58,894 nt of DNA from Bin55 sp028819195. GTDB lineage: Bacteria > Pseudomonadota > Gammaproteobacteria > Pseudomonadales > Azotimanducaceae. The stretch covers positions 1 through 58,894 of the forward strand of contig JAPPMF010000016.1 in NCBI GenBank assembly GCA_028819195.1, written 5' to 3'. Both the position numbers and the translations under genes were made by a program. This document shows positions 46,199 to 55,508 of the stretch, piece by piece; position 1 is the first letter of the stretch; every line of letters begins with the position of its first letter. A model generated the notes under the pieces. The model saw only the letters and a list, made by a program, of their open reading frames with translations, did no database searches and had not been told where the DNA came from.

Positions 46199-47566
46199 TT
46201 AGCCAATTGACCTGGTTTTGTTTCTCATCGTTACGAACTCCTCTGCCAAAGTTGGATGAATACCAATTGTTCGATCAAAATCGCTTTTTGTCGCTTTGGC
46301 AGTAATTGCGACGGCAAGACCCTGAATGATTTCGCCGGCGTCCGGACCCACCATGTGAGCCCCAAGAACTCTATCAGTTTTACGATCTACTAATAGTTTC
46401 ATGTAGGTTTGTTCTTTTTTCTCAGTCAGCGCGAGTTTCATTGGGGTGAAGCTCGATTCATAAACATCGACGGTACTGTAAATTTCTTGAGCTTGTTCTT
46501 CGGTAAGACCAACAGTCCCAATATTCGGTTGACAAAAAACACAAGTGGGTATCGCATCATAGTTGACTTGGTATTGTTCTTGATTGAACTGTGTTCGTGC
46601 AAACGATGAACCTTCCGCAATTGCTACAGGCGTTAATTGAAGTCGATCGGTAACGTCTCCTAGTGCGAAAATGTTAGGATCACGAGTCTGAAACTTGTCT
46701 GAAATCTCGATACCTCCTCGTTCGTTTAACGATACGTAAGTGTTCTCGATCCCTAATCCTGACACAAGAGGTTGTCGACCGGTTGCATATAAGACTTCGT
46801 CCGGGTCGAGGACCTTACCTGAAGCTAAAACAATTTGAAGTTTACCATTGTTCTTACGGATCTCTGCGACATCATCTTCAAAGATTAAATCGATCTCTTT
46901 CTTCTTTAATTCCTCGCAAACAAACTGACGGATATCGATATCAAAACCACGCAAAAATAGAGGTCCACGGTAAATGAGAGTGGTCTCCACTCCTAATCCT
47001 TTCGCAATTCCGGCGAATTCAACGGCTATATATCCTCCACCGACAATCGCTAGTCGGTTTGGTAGTTGGTCTAGATAAAACATCTCGTTAGAGGTAATAG
47101 CATGATTCCTACCCTGCACGTTTGGAATGTATGGCCAAGAACCTGTAGCGATAAGAATTTTTTGTGCCGTAACCTTTCGATCGTCAACACGAACCGTATG
47201 CGAATCTAGCAGCTGGGCTTTGTGTTCGAAAATTTCAACACCAGCTGCCGTGAGCAAATTAAAGTAAATGTTGTTAAGTCGTTTAATCTCTTTGGTCTTA
47301 TTGTCGCGCAATGTCGACCAATCAAAACCGGTATTGTTAACCGTCCAGCCGTACGCTGAGGCATCTTGGAGCTCTTCAGAAAACTGTGAACCATAAACAA
47401 ACAACTTTTTGGGAACACAACCAACATTAACGCAAGTACCACCAAAGTAACGTTCTTCGGCAATGGCAACTCGCGCTCCAAAACCCGCGGACATGCGCGC
47501 CGCCCTAACTCCACCTGACCCTGCTCCAATTACAAACAGGTCAAAGTCAAACGATTGAGCGATAAT
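46199..47566 (-). CDS. gor: Glutathione reductase, probable ATT start
   Basis: Gor reduces glutathione disulfide with NADPH. The redox site GGTCVNVGC (Cys45 and Cys50 in this numbering), the second dinucleotide site VGGGYIAVEFAG and the C-terminal catalytic HPTLAEEF are all present. The first ATG (47494) would remove the FAD-binding strand DLFVIGAGSGGVRAA, which is clearly encoded just upstream in the same frame. That frame opens right after a TAG at 47569, and the first codons are ATT-ATC. ATT 47566 lies 7 nt after AAAGG, so I take it as start (455 aa, close to the roughly 450 expected). A miscalled base is the alternative. It follows the SRPBCC gene by 62 nt. Confidence 0.85.
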   Translation of the reverse strand: MIAQSFDFDLFVIGAGSGGVRAARMSAGFGARVAIAEERYFGGTCVNVGCVPKKLFVYGSQFSEELQDASAYGWTVNNTGFDWSTLRDNKTKEIKRLNNIYFNLLTAAGVEIFEHKAQLLDSHTVRVDDRKVTAQKILIATGSWPYIPNVQGRNHAITSNEMFYLDQLPNRLAIVGGGYIAVEFAGIAKGLGVETTLIYRGPLFLRGFDIDIRQFVCEELKKKEIDLIFEDDVAEIRKNNGKLQIVLASGKVLDPDEVLYATGRQPLVSGLGIENTYVSLNERGGIEISDKFQTRDPNIFALGDVTDRLQLTPVAIAEGSSFARTQFNQEQYQVNYDAIPTCVFCQPNIGTVGLTEEQAQEIYSTVDVYESSFTPMKLALTEKKEQTYMKLLVDRKTDRVLGAHMVGPDAGEIIQGLAVAITAKATKSDFDRTIGIHPTLAEEFVTMRNKTRSIG

Positions 47567-47578
47567 CTAACTGCCTTT
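47564..47578 (-). promoter_or_regulatory. Ribosome binding site with ATT start for gor
   Basis: AAAGG (47578-47574), 7-nt spacer, ATT (47566-47564). It decides the start because an in-frame stop lies directly upstream and no ATG, GTG or TTG precedes the FAD-binding motif. Confidence 0.55.
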
Positions 47579-47628
47579 GATGTTTGAAATTGTTGACAAA
47601 CCACCCGACAAATGTTTCATGTTGGACT

Positions 47629-48327
47629 TTATATCGTACGAAATCTATCGTTCAACAAATCGAGGTAAAGTGAATCCATTTGAGAGTACGTTAGTTTAGT
47701 TGGGTAATTGGTCACGCCCATTAGATTAACTAGTTCATCGATCGCGCAATGCCAGCCACTCAATACACCAGACCAATGAGTTCCTACTCCGCCAGGTTGG
47801 TTTTCTTGGATTGTTTTCTTATTTGAAATCAACTCTTTGGTAATTCTGAATTGGGGAGCCATCACATCTGTAATCACAATCTGGCTACCTTGATCCTTCC
47901 GTTTCACGCTAAACGTGGTACAACCTCCTTCGTCGGCGTCGAAACGAACCAAACGGTCTTCTTCAATAGCACCGATGGTTCCGGCCCAAGCATTTTTAAA
48001 TTCGAATCGCCCACCTACCACAAATTCCATTACAGTTGGAATGTGCCACCGAATGAGATTGTCGGGTTCAACCAAAAAAGGCCACACTTCAGTGGGTGTG
48101 ATTTCAACCGAACGAGATAACTGCATTGTGTTTCTAGTTTCAATTACCGCGGAATCTCGACAAAACTGTTTTAGATCTAACCACGAAATACCGTATCGAG
48201 ACTGTGCCAAGTAGTTTTGAGAAGCCTCGAGTGGTTTGAAATGGTCGTCGTCAAGTTCCAATAGATGACACTGAACTAAGTTATCAAAATACTGTCGTGT
48301 CGCTTTTTGATTAGTCAACGTTTCCAC
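47629..48327 (-). CDS. SRPBCC (AHSA1-like) domain protein
   Basis: This 232-aa protein has a C-terminal START-like/AHSA1 fold from about residue 68: MQLSRSVEITPTEVWPFLVEPDNLIRWHIP, then GGRFEFKNAWAGTIGAIEEDRLVRF and the terminal helix GVGTHWSGVLSGWHCAIDEL. The N-terminal 65 residues look like a small helical domain of unknown type. Such proteins bind hydrophobic ligands or partners, and the function here is not known. The start is GTG 48327. It is followed by gor, suggesting co-transcription. Confidence 0.8.
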   Translation of the reverse strand: METLTNQKATRQYFDNLVQCHLLELDDDHFKPLEASQNYLAQSRYGISWLDLKQFCRDSAVIETRNTMQLSRSVEITPTEVWPFLVEPDNLIRWHIPTVMEFVVGGRFEFKNAWAGTIGAIEEDRLVRFDADEGGCTTFSVKRKDQGSQIVITDVMAPQFRITKELISNKKTIQENQPGGVGTHWSGVLSGWHCAIDELVNLMGVTNYPTKLTYSQMDSLYLDLLNDRFRTI

Positions 48328-48575
48328 GATACAGCATTAAACCCAAATGTACTTTCTGTACAGGAGTTTTGCTTAACTTATCCCCCATCAACGAACGAAA
48401 TGCAACTTTGTCCTAACTCGGTCACCGCAACATTACACGCGCGAAACACAGACTCTAAATTACAAACGGAATAGAATTCTGAGGTATTACGCAAAAGATC
48501 CAAAATGCGACGACATTGTCTTTGAGTCAGAATAGGATTGGCAGAGAAGGAACTTCAACAGTATGCGTGGAACTA

Positions 48576-50135
48576 TTAACTTTGCGACGGAAACGCATAC
48601 TGTGCTGACTCTCGTATTCCGCCGGAAGGCCATCGTTGAGTGATAGTCTTTCGTCTAGTGTAAAACCGAACCGCATCTGGCCCGTAAGCATAAAGATCAC
48701 CAAACAAAGAACTTTTCCATCCGCCAAAACTATGTGTCGCAGCGGGTACCGGGAGAGGTACATTAACACCTACCATACCTGCTTTTATATTCTCAACGAA
48801 ATATTGCGCTGCCTCGCCATCCCGAGTAAAGATACACGTCCCATTTCCATAAGGGTGTTCGTTAATCAATTGCATCGCAGCTTCTTGGGTATCGCACCGC
48901 ACAATCGAGAGAACCGGTCCAAATATCTCGTCTTGATGAATCTTCATATCAGGAGTTACTTCATCAAACAAACACGGACCTAGGAAATACCCATTATCCA
49001 GTCCTTGAATACTCAATCCCCTACCGTCAACGACCAATTTCGCACCTTCGTCAATTCCGTATTTAATGTAGTTCAATACTTTCTCGCGGTGGGTAGCCGA
49101 GACTAATGGTCCCATTTCGACATTGTCGTCCATACCGTTCCCTATAGCAAGCTTGTCGATCGCTTGTTGTAATCCTTGAATAAACTTCTGGGTTGATTCT
49201 TCACCGACACAAGCGACTACTGAAATCGCCATACATCGCTCACCACAAGAACCGTATGCAGCCCCCATTGTGGCACTGACAGCCTGTTCAATATCAGCGT
49301 CAGGCATTAAGAGCGCATGATTCTTAGCTCCGCCTAATGCCTGAACTCGTTTGTGATTTTCGGAGGCTCGTTGGTGAATGTATTGGGCAACTCGAGTCGA
49401 CCCGACGAAACTCACTGCTTGTACTTGAGAGTGATCTAACAATGCGTCGACTGCTTCTTTATCACCGTTCACCACATTTAAAACACCTTTTGGTAAACCA
49501 GCTTCATAAAACAACTCAGCACAATACTTCGCTGCGCTTGGATCAACTTCTGAAGGTTTAAGTACAAACGTATTTCCACACGCAATTGCAATAGGGTACA
49601 TCCACATTGGAACCATCGCTGGAAAATTGAAAGGAGTAATACCGGCGACTACACCAAGTGGTTCAAACTGTGACCAACTGTTGATTTTTGGTCCTACATG
49701 CTGTGTGAATTCACCTTTGAGCAATTCCGGGATTCCACAGGCATATTCCACGACTTCGATACCTCGAATAAGCTCACCTTTTGCATCTTCCCTCGTTTTG
49801 CCGTGTTCTTCAGTTAACAAATACGTGATTTCATCAGCGTTATCTTCAAGTAACTGTTTAAACTGAAACAGTACGCGTGCTCGTTTCGTAGGTGTGAACT
49901 CTTTCCATGACTGAAAAGCCTCGTGCGCTGCATCTACAGCTCCTTTCACAACCTCTTCATCAGCTAACATTACCTGACGAATCACTTTACCAGTAGCTGG
50001 ATTAGTCACCGGTAGTGTACGACCTTCTGATGATAGACTCTCGCCATTGATATAGTGGGGTACAAAATCGTTGTAACTCTGGTCTGGAACAGTAGAGTCA
50101 GAGTCGTTTAATGTGGGGTCTTTATATTGGTGCAT
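48576..50135 (-). CDS. mmsA: CoA-acylating methylmalonate-semialdehyde dehydrogenase
   Basis: This aldehyde dehydrogenase of valine and pyrimidine catabolism forms propionyl-CoA or acetyl-CoA. It is 519 aa from ATG 50135; a TTG at 50222 would add 29 unlikely residues. Visible motifs are NFPAMVPMWMYPIAIACGN, FVGSTRVAQYI, LGGAKNH, the active-site block YGSCGERCMAIS with catalytic Cys at about 301, and the family-specific C-terminus GDLYAYGPDAVRFYTRRKT. These separate MmsA from general aldehyde dehydrogenases. It stands alone, with no mmsB adjacent. Confidence 0.93.
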   Translation of the reverse strand: MHQYKDPTLNDSDSTVPDQSYNDFVPHYINGESLSSEGRTLPVTNPATGKVIRQVMLADEEVVKGAVDAAHEAFQSWKEFTPTKRARVLFQFKQLLEDNADEITYLLTEEHGKTREDAKGELIRGIEVVEYACGIPELLKGEFTQHVGPKINSWSQFEPLGVVAGITPFNFPAMVPMWMYPIAIACGNTFVLKPSEVDPSAAKYCAELFYEAGLPKGVLNVVNGDKEAVDALLDHSQVQAVSFVGSTRVAQYIHQRASENHKRVQALGGAKNHALLMPDADIEQAVSATMGAAYGSCGERCMAISVVACVGEESTQKFIQGLQQAIDKLAIGNGMDDNVEMGPLVSATHREKVLNYIKYGIDEGAKLVVDGRGLSIQGLDNGYFLGPCLFDEVTPDMKIHQDEIFGPVLSIVRCDTQEAAMQLINEHPYGNGTCIFTRDGEAAQYFVENIKAGMVGVNVPLPVPAATHSFGGWKSSLFGDLYAYGPDAVRFYTRRKTITQRWPSGGIRESAQYAFPSQS

Positions 50136-50300
50136 GCTATGTAATTGTGGTGAGTGGGTGGTAATCGAAATGATACGTCGTTCAAGCCGATATTGATCGA
50201 ACAAGTTCCCTGTCGAAATCAATCGTTGTAAATAATGTTACTTCTAAATCAATCGAATCGGCACATCTCCTCAAATCTCGTTTAATAGATTCTACGAACT

Positions 50301-51902
50301 ATGTCAGAAACCAACAATTCAACTTCCAATCAATTTTATGAACACTGGACCATAACTAAACCCGCGATCCATAGTACCAAAGGTCTGGTAGCCAGCCAAC
50401 ATTACCTGGCTTCGAAAGTTGGAGTAGAAGTTTTACAGAAAGGTGGCAACGCTGTCGACGCAGCTGTCGCAACTGGTTTAGCACTAGGTATCGTTGAACC
50501 CGCAATGAGCGGCATTGGTGGGGGTGGGTTCATGACGGTGTATAGTCGTAAACTTGACCAAGTACAAGTAGTTGAATTTGGGATGCGAGCACCTTTCGCA
50601 GCACAACACTTGGATTACCCACTAACGGGTAACGTAACCGGTGCGTCTTCTTTCAATTGGCCAGAAGTCGAGAATGATCGCAATGTTCACGGACCGTTAT
50701 CGATCGCTGTCCCCGGTTATGTCAAAGGTGTATCGCTAGCTCTAGAACGATTTGGAACATGGAAGTGGAATGATGTGATTCAGCCTGCTTGTTCGCTAGC
50801 TAAAAAAGGATTACCTACCAATTGGTATATGGTTCATTACATTACAAAGTCAGCGAGACTAATGCGTAAGTATGAAGAAATTAATCGATTTTATCTTGGT
50901 GATGGTCTGCCTCCGGAGACCGACAATGAAGATACTTCTCAGAATCATATTCCATTGGGCAATTTAGCTGAAACTTACCGTACTCTGAAGGACGAAGGTC
51001 CAGATTCTTTTTATCTTGGAACAATTGCGAGAAAAGTAGTCGCAGATCTCAATCACGCCGGTTCAAAAATCACAACGAACGATCTCATCGATTATCGAGC
51101 GTATGTAACCGATCCACTGCGTTACGACTATCGTGAAAACGAAATCTACACACCTACGCGAAGATCAGCTGGACCAACGTTAGCGAGAACTCTAGCCGAA
51201 TTACAGAAAAAAAAATCTGCAACCAAGACAACTGAACCGACAGCGCTAGATTATCGGCTATACACCGAAACTTTACTTGAAGCATACCAGTATCGATTAT
51301 CAAATCTTGGCGATGGGGCGATCGAAGAGCTAGGATCTGGTGCTACGTCTCACATCTGCGTCGCCGATAAAGACGGCAATCTCGTCTCCTTAACGCAAAC
51401 CCTAATGTCTTCATTTGGTTCGTATGTTATGCTGCCACAAACGGGAATCCTGATGAATAACGGCATGATGTGGTTTGATCCTAGACCAAGTCGCGCTAAT
51501 TCGGTCGAAGGTGGAAGATATCCGTTAAGCAACATGTGTCCCACGATCGGACGAACTATAGATGGTAGGATGTTCGCACTAGGTGCTTGTGGAGGGCGAC
51601 AAATATTTCCCGCGGTGTATCAAATCGTTTCGTTTTTATGTGATTTTGGTATGGATGTGAACGATGCTGTTCACCAACCCAGAGTCGATGTCTCTGGAAC
51701 AGATTTAGTCACAATTATGGATCACCTAAGTGACGAAGCAATCAACCACTTACAAGAACACTTCGTAAACACGCAAGTTCGAAAAAATGGCATGTCACCC
51801 GTTTTATTTGGAGTACCACAATTGATTACAAGAAGCGAGAATGGTCAACTTTCAGGTGGTTGTATGATTCCTTCTCCAATGGCGGCAGTATTGAAGTTAT
51901 AG
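50301..51902 (+). CDS. Gamma-glutamyltranspeptidase family protein, no signal peptide
   Basis: This 533-aa Ntn-hydrolase shows the GGT pattern: GGNAVDAAVATGLALGIVEPAMSGIGGGGFM, and the cleavage site GATSHICVADKDGNLVSLTQTL, where Thr349 would be the new N-terminal nucleophile of the small subunit. SSFGSYVMLP and GGRQIFPAVYQIV follow. Unlike typical Gram-negative GGT it lacks a signal peptide, so it is probably cytoplasmic and may process another gamma-glutamyl or acyl substrate. It diverges from mmsA. Confidence 0.85.
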   Translation: MSETNNSTSNQFYEHWTITKPAIHSTKGLVASQHYLASKVGVEVLQKGGNAVDAAVATGLALGIVEPAMSGIGGGGFMTVYSRKLDQVQVVEFGMRAPFAAQHLDYPLTGNVTGASSFNWPEVENDRNVHGPLSIAVPGYVKGVSLALERFGTWKWNDVIQPACSLAKKGLPTNWYMVHYITKSARLMRKYEEINRFYLGDGLPPETDNEDTSQNHIPLGNLAETYRTLKDEGPDSFYLGTIARKVVADLNHAGSKITTNDLIDYRAYVTDPLRYDYRENEIYTPTRRSAGPTLARTLAELQKKKSATKTTEPTALDYRLYTETLLEAYQYRLSNLGDGAIEELGSGATSHICVADKDGNLVSLTQTLMSSFGSYVMLPQTGILMNNGMMWFDPRPSRANSVEGGRYPLSNMCPTIGRTIDGRMFALGACGGRQIFPAVYQIVSFLCDFGMDVNDAVHQPRVDVSGTDLVTIMDHLSDEAINHLQEHFVNTQVRKNGMSPVLFGVPQLITRSENGQLSGGCMIPSPMAAVLKL

Positions 51903-52008
51903 TAAGTGACAGTGAAATCCATTCAGAATGAACTTTAAAGAATCGATTTCAGCTATTTTGAACAAATCACTAGTTTGTAAGTGATCACTTTATCCAATAC
52001 ACAAAGGA

Positions 52009-55000
52009 CTACTTCAAACTCCAGCGAATCGCGTCTACCACAATAGGTCCGTTTGTGGCGGTGCCCGAAATTTCAACCGCTACCTTCCCTTTTTCCAACT
52101 TATACGAACCAACGTGATTCCATTTTCTAGTCAATTTGTCTAACGAAATTACTTGTTCAGAATTGATCTCCTCTGAAATCACTTCGAGAAGCACTTGACT
52201 AGATTCACCGTCGAAAAACACAGACCAATCATAAGGTAAGTAGTACTCCAATTGCCAGTCTCCTTCTACTGGTAATTCAGCAATGATTGAAGCTTTGTGT
52301 GAAGGTGTAAAACTCTCGACTGAGAGATATGTTTGTCGGTACCGACCATAAGCACCAACCGTCGATGTCCTTTGCCATTGATCCTTTGCCACGCGTTGCG
52401 TTTCTAAGAACTCCAGTGTAGGTAACCCAGCATCCTGTTCAAGTGGATGCCGAAACCCGAAGAACCACTTCATCGGTCCTGTCTGTGTCCAGTGATCGAA
52501 TCCGGCTACCGTTCTTGGTTGATAGACTGAGAACCCTGCATCTAAGTCGTCGATGACTACTGCGTCTTCGACAGGGACCCACTGACTAGACCGCACATAA
52601 GGTCCAACATTCAAGTCAGTTCGGTCATTGATATCAAGATAATAATTTATTAAGTAAATATTTGTTCGGTTTAAAGAGAGATGCGGTTCAACGATCACGG
52701 ATCGGATCGGATAATCTTCTACTAGATTGATTCGTTTGCTCTCGGAGGCTTGTAATACAATCGGGGTTGAGTCGATAAAAGCTGATTCATTCCACCCTAG
52801 GCGAGTTGTCAGTGCTTTGCGGTATCTCGGAGTAATTAGGCCACTTACTGACGTGGGATTATGAATATCAATTTTGGTTTCGAACAGTTGTATACCTTGA
52901 GAATTTGGTTTGATCCGAGAAACCTCAGTGAACGTAGCCAGAAAACCTGGTAATCCAGTCTCCGAAATCCATTCCGTAAGGAACGGTTCAACTATTACTT
53001 CATGCTCTGTGGCAAGACTCAGTACCTCGTCGTAGGTATAGGTTCCACCCCAAGACTGTTTACGGATCGCAGCGAGCCATGCGAACACAGACTCTTCGGA
53101 GTTCATTTCAAGGATACCTTTAGCTATTTCGTTCGTCTTGAACAAAAATAGTTCAAGTTCTGATTTGTGTCCCAAAGTCGCGAGTTCATCAACCAAGCGA
53201 TATCTTTCAGCTAAATCCCAAACAGCCTGCCTAGAACCATAGTTGACTTCCAAATATTTTGGATGGAACAACGTCCTCCGATGGTCTGTATCATGCACAA
53301 GAAAACTTGAGAAACCAGATTTTAAGCGAAAATTATTACGGTTAATCTGAGTTAAAGGTGCTACATGAATGACTGAGTATACATTGAAGGATTCGTAGGG
53401 AACCTCACCTAGCGAGCTGATTAAATTGCGAAATACATGTGCTATTTCAGCTGCGTAAAGACCGGATGCTGACGTCACCTGTGACCACAACAAATCTGGA
53501 ATATCTATTGAGATATTATCTGAACCGAGACCGTTTTGTATGTATTGTTTCAAGAAACTTACAACCTGTTTCTCTTTCGATGTGACTACATCGGACACTT
53601 TGTTCCATAAACTTTCTTCATTTAACGATGGTATTCCGTACTCTTTGACAAGAATCACTCCGGGAAGCAAGGCTTTGGAACCCATACGCCACCCACCACC
53701 TATGGTTCGTAAACGACTGGGAACTTCTACTAAAGTGATCTGGTTAGATGGTAAAGTTAACTTGGTTCTTGAAAAATCCCGAATAAACTGTTCAACGAAT
53801 GCGTTTAAGGTTGGTCGAAACTCAGTTGACAATTCTTGCAAATCTCGGTTTCGAGGGTGAAGTAGAATCTTAATTCTTACACCTGCAACCTCTACTGACG
53901 TTGATTGAAACGCTGCAGCGAACAGACCAAGTTCTGATACAGGCATGTTTGAATAAAAGCGATAGGAGGTTTTGGATTGTCTTGTTCTCTCAGTGGTTCC
54001 AGTCCCAGCTAATTGCCAATTCTCCCGTGTTAAGTTTACCGAAATATCAAAGTCAAAAAAATCATCAGGATACGATCTTAAATCTGCACTGCTCGCCATC
54101 GTGAAGGGTAATGGATACCAAGCTGAACCAGGCATTAACGCAATAAATTGAGAGTCAAATATAACGCCATCAGTACCAAACAACCGAAGCGCACTTTTTG
54201 GAACAGTTAGCGATCTAGTCAAGTCTAGCACACTATCTAGGTAAGCAAAACGAGAGTCCGGACGTCCTTGCGCGACTACCTTAATAGCAACCGGATGCTC
54301 TTTGTAGTCAGTATTAGGTAACTCCACTACTAATAGTCCATTTTCGAAAGTGAATGGGCGTTCGATATCGTTCATAACTATCTGTTGAACCCTCAGTCCC
54401 GGATTCAAACTGAGTACCAATCGATTTTCAGAGAGATCGAACAATTTCATGTTCAATGTAAGATTGATTTTCAAATGACCACCTGGATCAATATCTACAC
54501 TTCCTGTGATTGCTGTTAAATCTAGTTCCTGTGTGTTTTCAATCTGAAGATGTGCTTCTCGCCAAGTGTCAGTTTGGTTGTTCCAGTTGTTATTGTGAAC
54601 AAAAGACCAACACCACATTCCGACACCTACGACTGTTAAAATCGACATCGAAACTACCTTTATCGTCGTCGTGTAAGGATCTCGTCGAGACCATAACAAT
54701 GCCGCGGCCACCACTAATGCTGCCGCCGAAATCAATGTGGCAATACGAATACCAATCGTTGTTATCTGTGGGAAACTCGGTAACAGTTCGGAAAGCAAAA
54801 GCGAATCATTCGAGAATGGCGAAGTAACCGCCAAGAGAGCGTATGAAGAGTTTGTCACGAGCAAGTATGTCAATAAAAACGAAAGTAATGTTGTCAAGAC
54901 GACAACAATTCGGGACTGGAATAATGAACGAAGTAGTACTGTGAAAGAACTCCAAAAGAGAACCAAGATATACACGTCGATAACGATTAAATTGAACAAT

Positions 55001-55473
55001 GAATGAAACTGGAACGGTTTGATGTAGTTCAGTCCAACGATTGCCGCACATACACCAAACAGATACAAACAGATGAGAATCGCCGTGACTAGCACCCAGA
55101 TTAGACTAGTCGTGCCAATTGTTTGTGCGACCAAAAATTTAAGATTCGAGACCGGTCTTGAAAGCAAAGTTTCCTCAGCGCGTTCTCGCCGTACACGATG
55201 GGATGAATCAAACACCATGAACATCGTCCCAACTTGCATCAGAAAATAGAACGTTGGATCAATCGTACCAAGTAAATAACGAGGAACTGTGATGCCAAAA
55301 GAAGGCGAAACATAAGCTAGATTTGCCGCGTATTGACACGACAACACGTAACCAGCGAACGATAGACCAACTAATAGAACAGCGAACGCTCGAAACCGAA
55401 ATGTCCGCGACAATGTACGAAGTTCGTGGAGTGAAAGTTGATAGAGAACACTAATTTGATTAGAGACTTTTAT
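52009..55473 (-). CDS. ABC-2 permease / M1-like / golvesin-like fusion protein, probable ATA start
   Basis: This very large protein (about 1154 aa) has three parts. The N-terminal third has about six or seven membrane segments and a segment VRRERAEETLLSRPVSNLKF typical of ABC-2-type permeases. The middle is extracytoplasmic and resembles the M1 aminopeptidase-like ectodomain of such permeases, but I find no HExxH, so it should not be a peptidase. The C-terminal about 130 residues (VEGDWQLEYYLP ... GPIVVDAIRW) look like a golvesin/carbohydrate-binding-like beta domain. The first TTG (55413) would cut into a conserved-looking lead QLSLHELRTLSR. The frame is open to 55495, and ATA 55473 follows GGAG by 7 nt. 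No ABC ATPase gene is adjacent. Confidence 0.75.
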   Translation of the reverse strand: MKVSNQISVLYQLSLHELRTLSRTFRFRAFAVLLVGLSFAGYVLSCQYAANLAYVSPSFGITVPRYLLGTIDPTFYFLMQVGTMFMVFDSSHRVRRERAEETLLSRPVSNLKFLVAQTIGTTSLIWVLVTAILICLYLFGVCAAIVGLNYIKPFQFHSLFNLIVIDVYILVLFWSSFTVLLRSLFQSRIVVVLTTLLSFLLTYLLVTNSSYALLAVTSPFSNDSLLLSELLPSFPQITTIGIRIATLISAAALVVAAALLWSRRDPYTTTIKVVSMSILTVVGVGMWCWSFVHNNNWNNQTDTWREAHLQIENTQELDLTAITGSVDIDPGGHLKINLTLNMKLFDLSENRLVLSLNPGLRVQQIVMNDIERPFTFENGLLVVELPNTDYKEHPVAIKVVAQGRPDSRFAYLDSVLDLTRSLTVPKSALRLFGTDGVIFDSQFIALMPGSAWYPLPFTMASSADLRSYPDDFFDFDISVNLTRENWQLAGTGTTERTRQSKTSYRFYSNMPVSELGLFAAAFQSTSVEVAGVRIKILLHPRNRDLQELSTEFRPTLNAFVEQFIRDFSRTKLTLPSNQITLVEVPSRLRTIGGGWRMGSKALLPGVILVKEYGIPSLNEESLWNKVSDVVTSKEKQVVSFLKQYIQNGLGSDNISIDIPDLLWSQVTSASGLYAAEIAHVFRNLISSLGEVPYESFNVYSVIHVAPLTQINRNNFRLKSGFSSFLVHDTDHRRTLFHPKYLEVNYGSRQAVWDLAERYRLVDELATLGHKSELELFLFKTNEIAKGILEMNSEESVFAWLAAIRKQSWGGTYTYDEVLSLATEHEVIVEPFLTEWISETGLPGFLATFTEVSRIKPNSQGIQLFETKIDIHNPTSVSGLITPRYRKALTTRLGWNESAFIDSTPIVLQASESKRINLVEDYPIRSVIVEPHLSLNRTNIYLINYYLDINDRTDLNVGPYVRSSQWVPVEDAVVIDDLDAGFSVYQPRTVAGFDHWTQTGPMKWFFGFRHPLEQDAGLPTLEFLETQRVAKDQWQRTSTVGAYGRYRQTYLSVESFTPSHKASIIAELPVEGDWQLEYYLPYDWSVFFDGESSQVLLEVISEEINSEQVISLDKLTRKWNHVGSYKLEKGKVAVEISGTATNGPIVVDAIRWSLK

Positions 55474-55484
55474 GTATTCACTCC
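55471..55484 (-). promoter_or_regulatory. Ribosome binding site with ATA start for the permease fusion
   Basis: GGAG (55484-55481), 7-nt spacer, ATA (55473-55471). An in-frame ATT at 55452 and TTG at 55413 are weaker alternatives without a ribosome site. Confidence 0.4.
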
Positions 55485-55508
55485 AAATTACTTTTCAGTA
55501 TATCCGGT

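Noticed and set aside
51967..51986. ATCACT/AGTGAT hairpin between ggt homologue and the permease fusion
   Set aside because: Only 6 bp and no U-tract; too weak to call a terminator.
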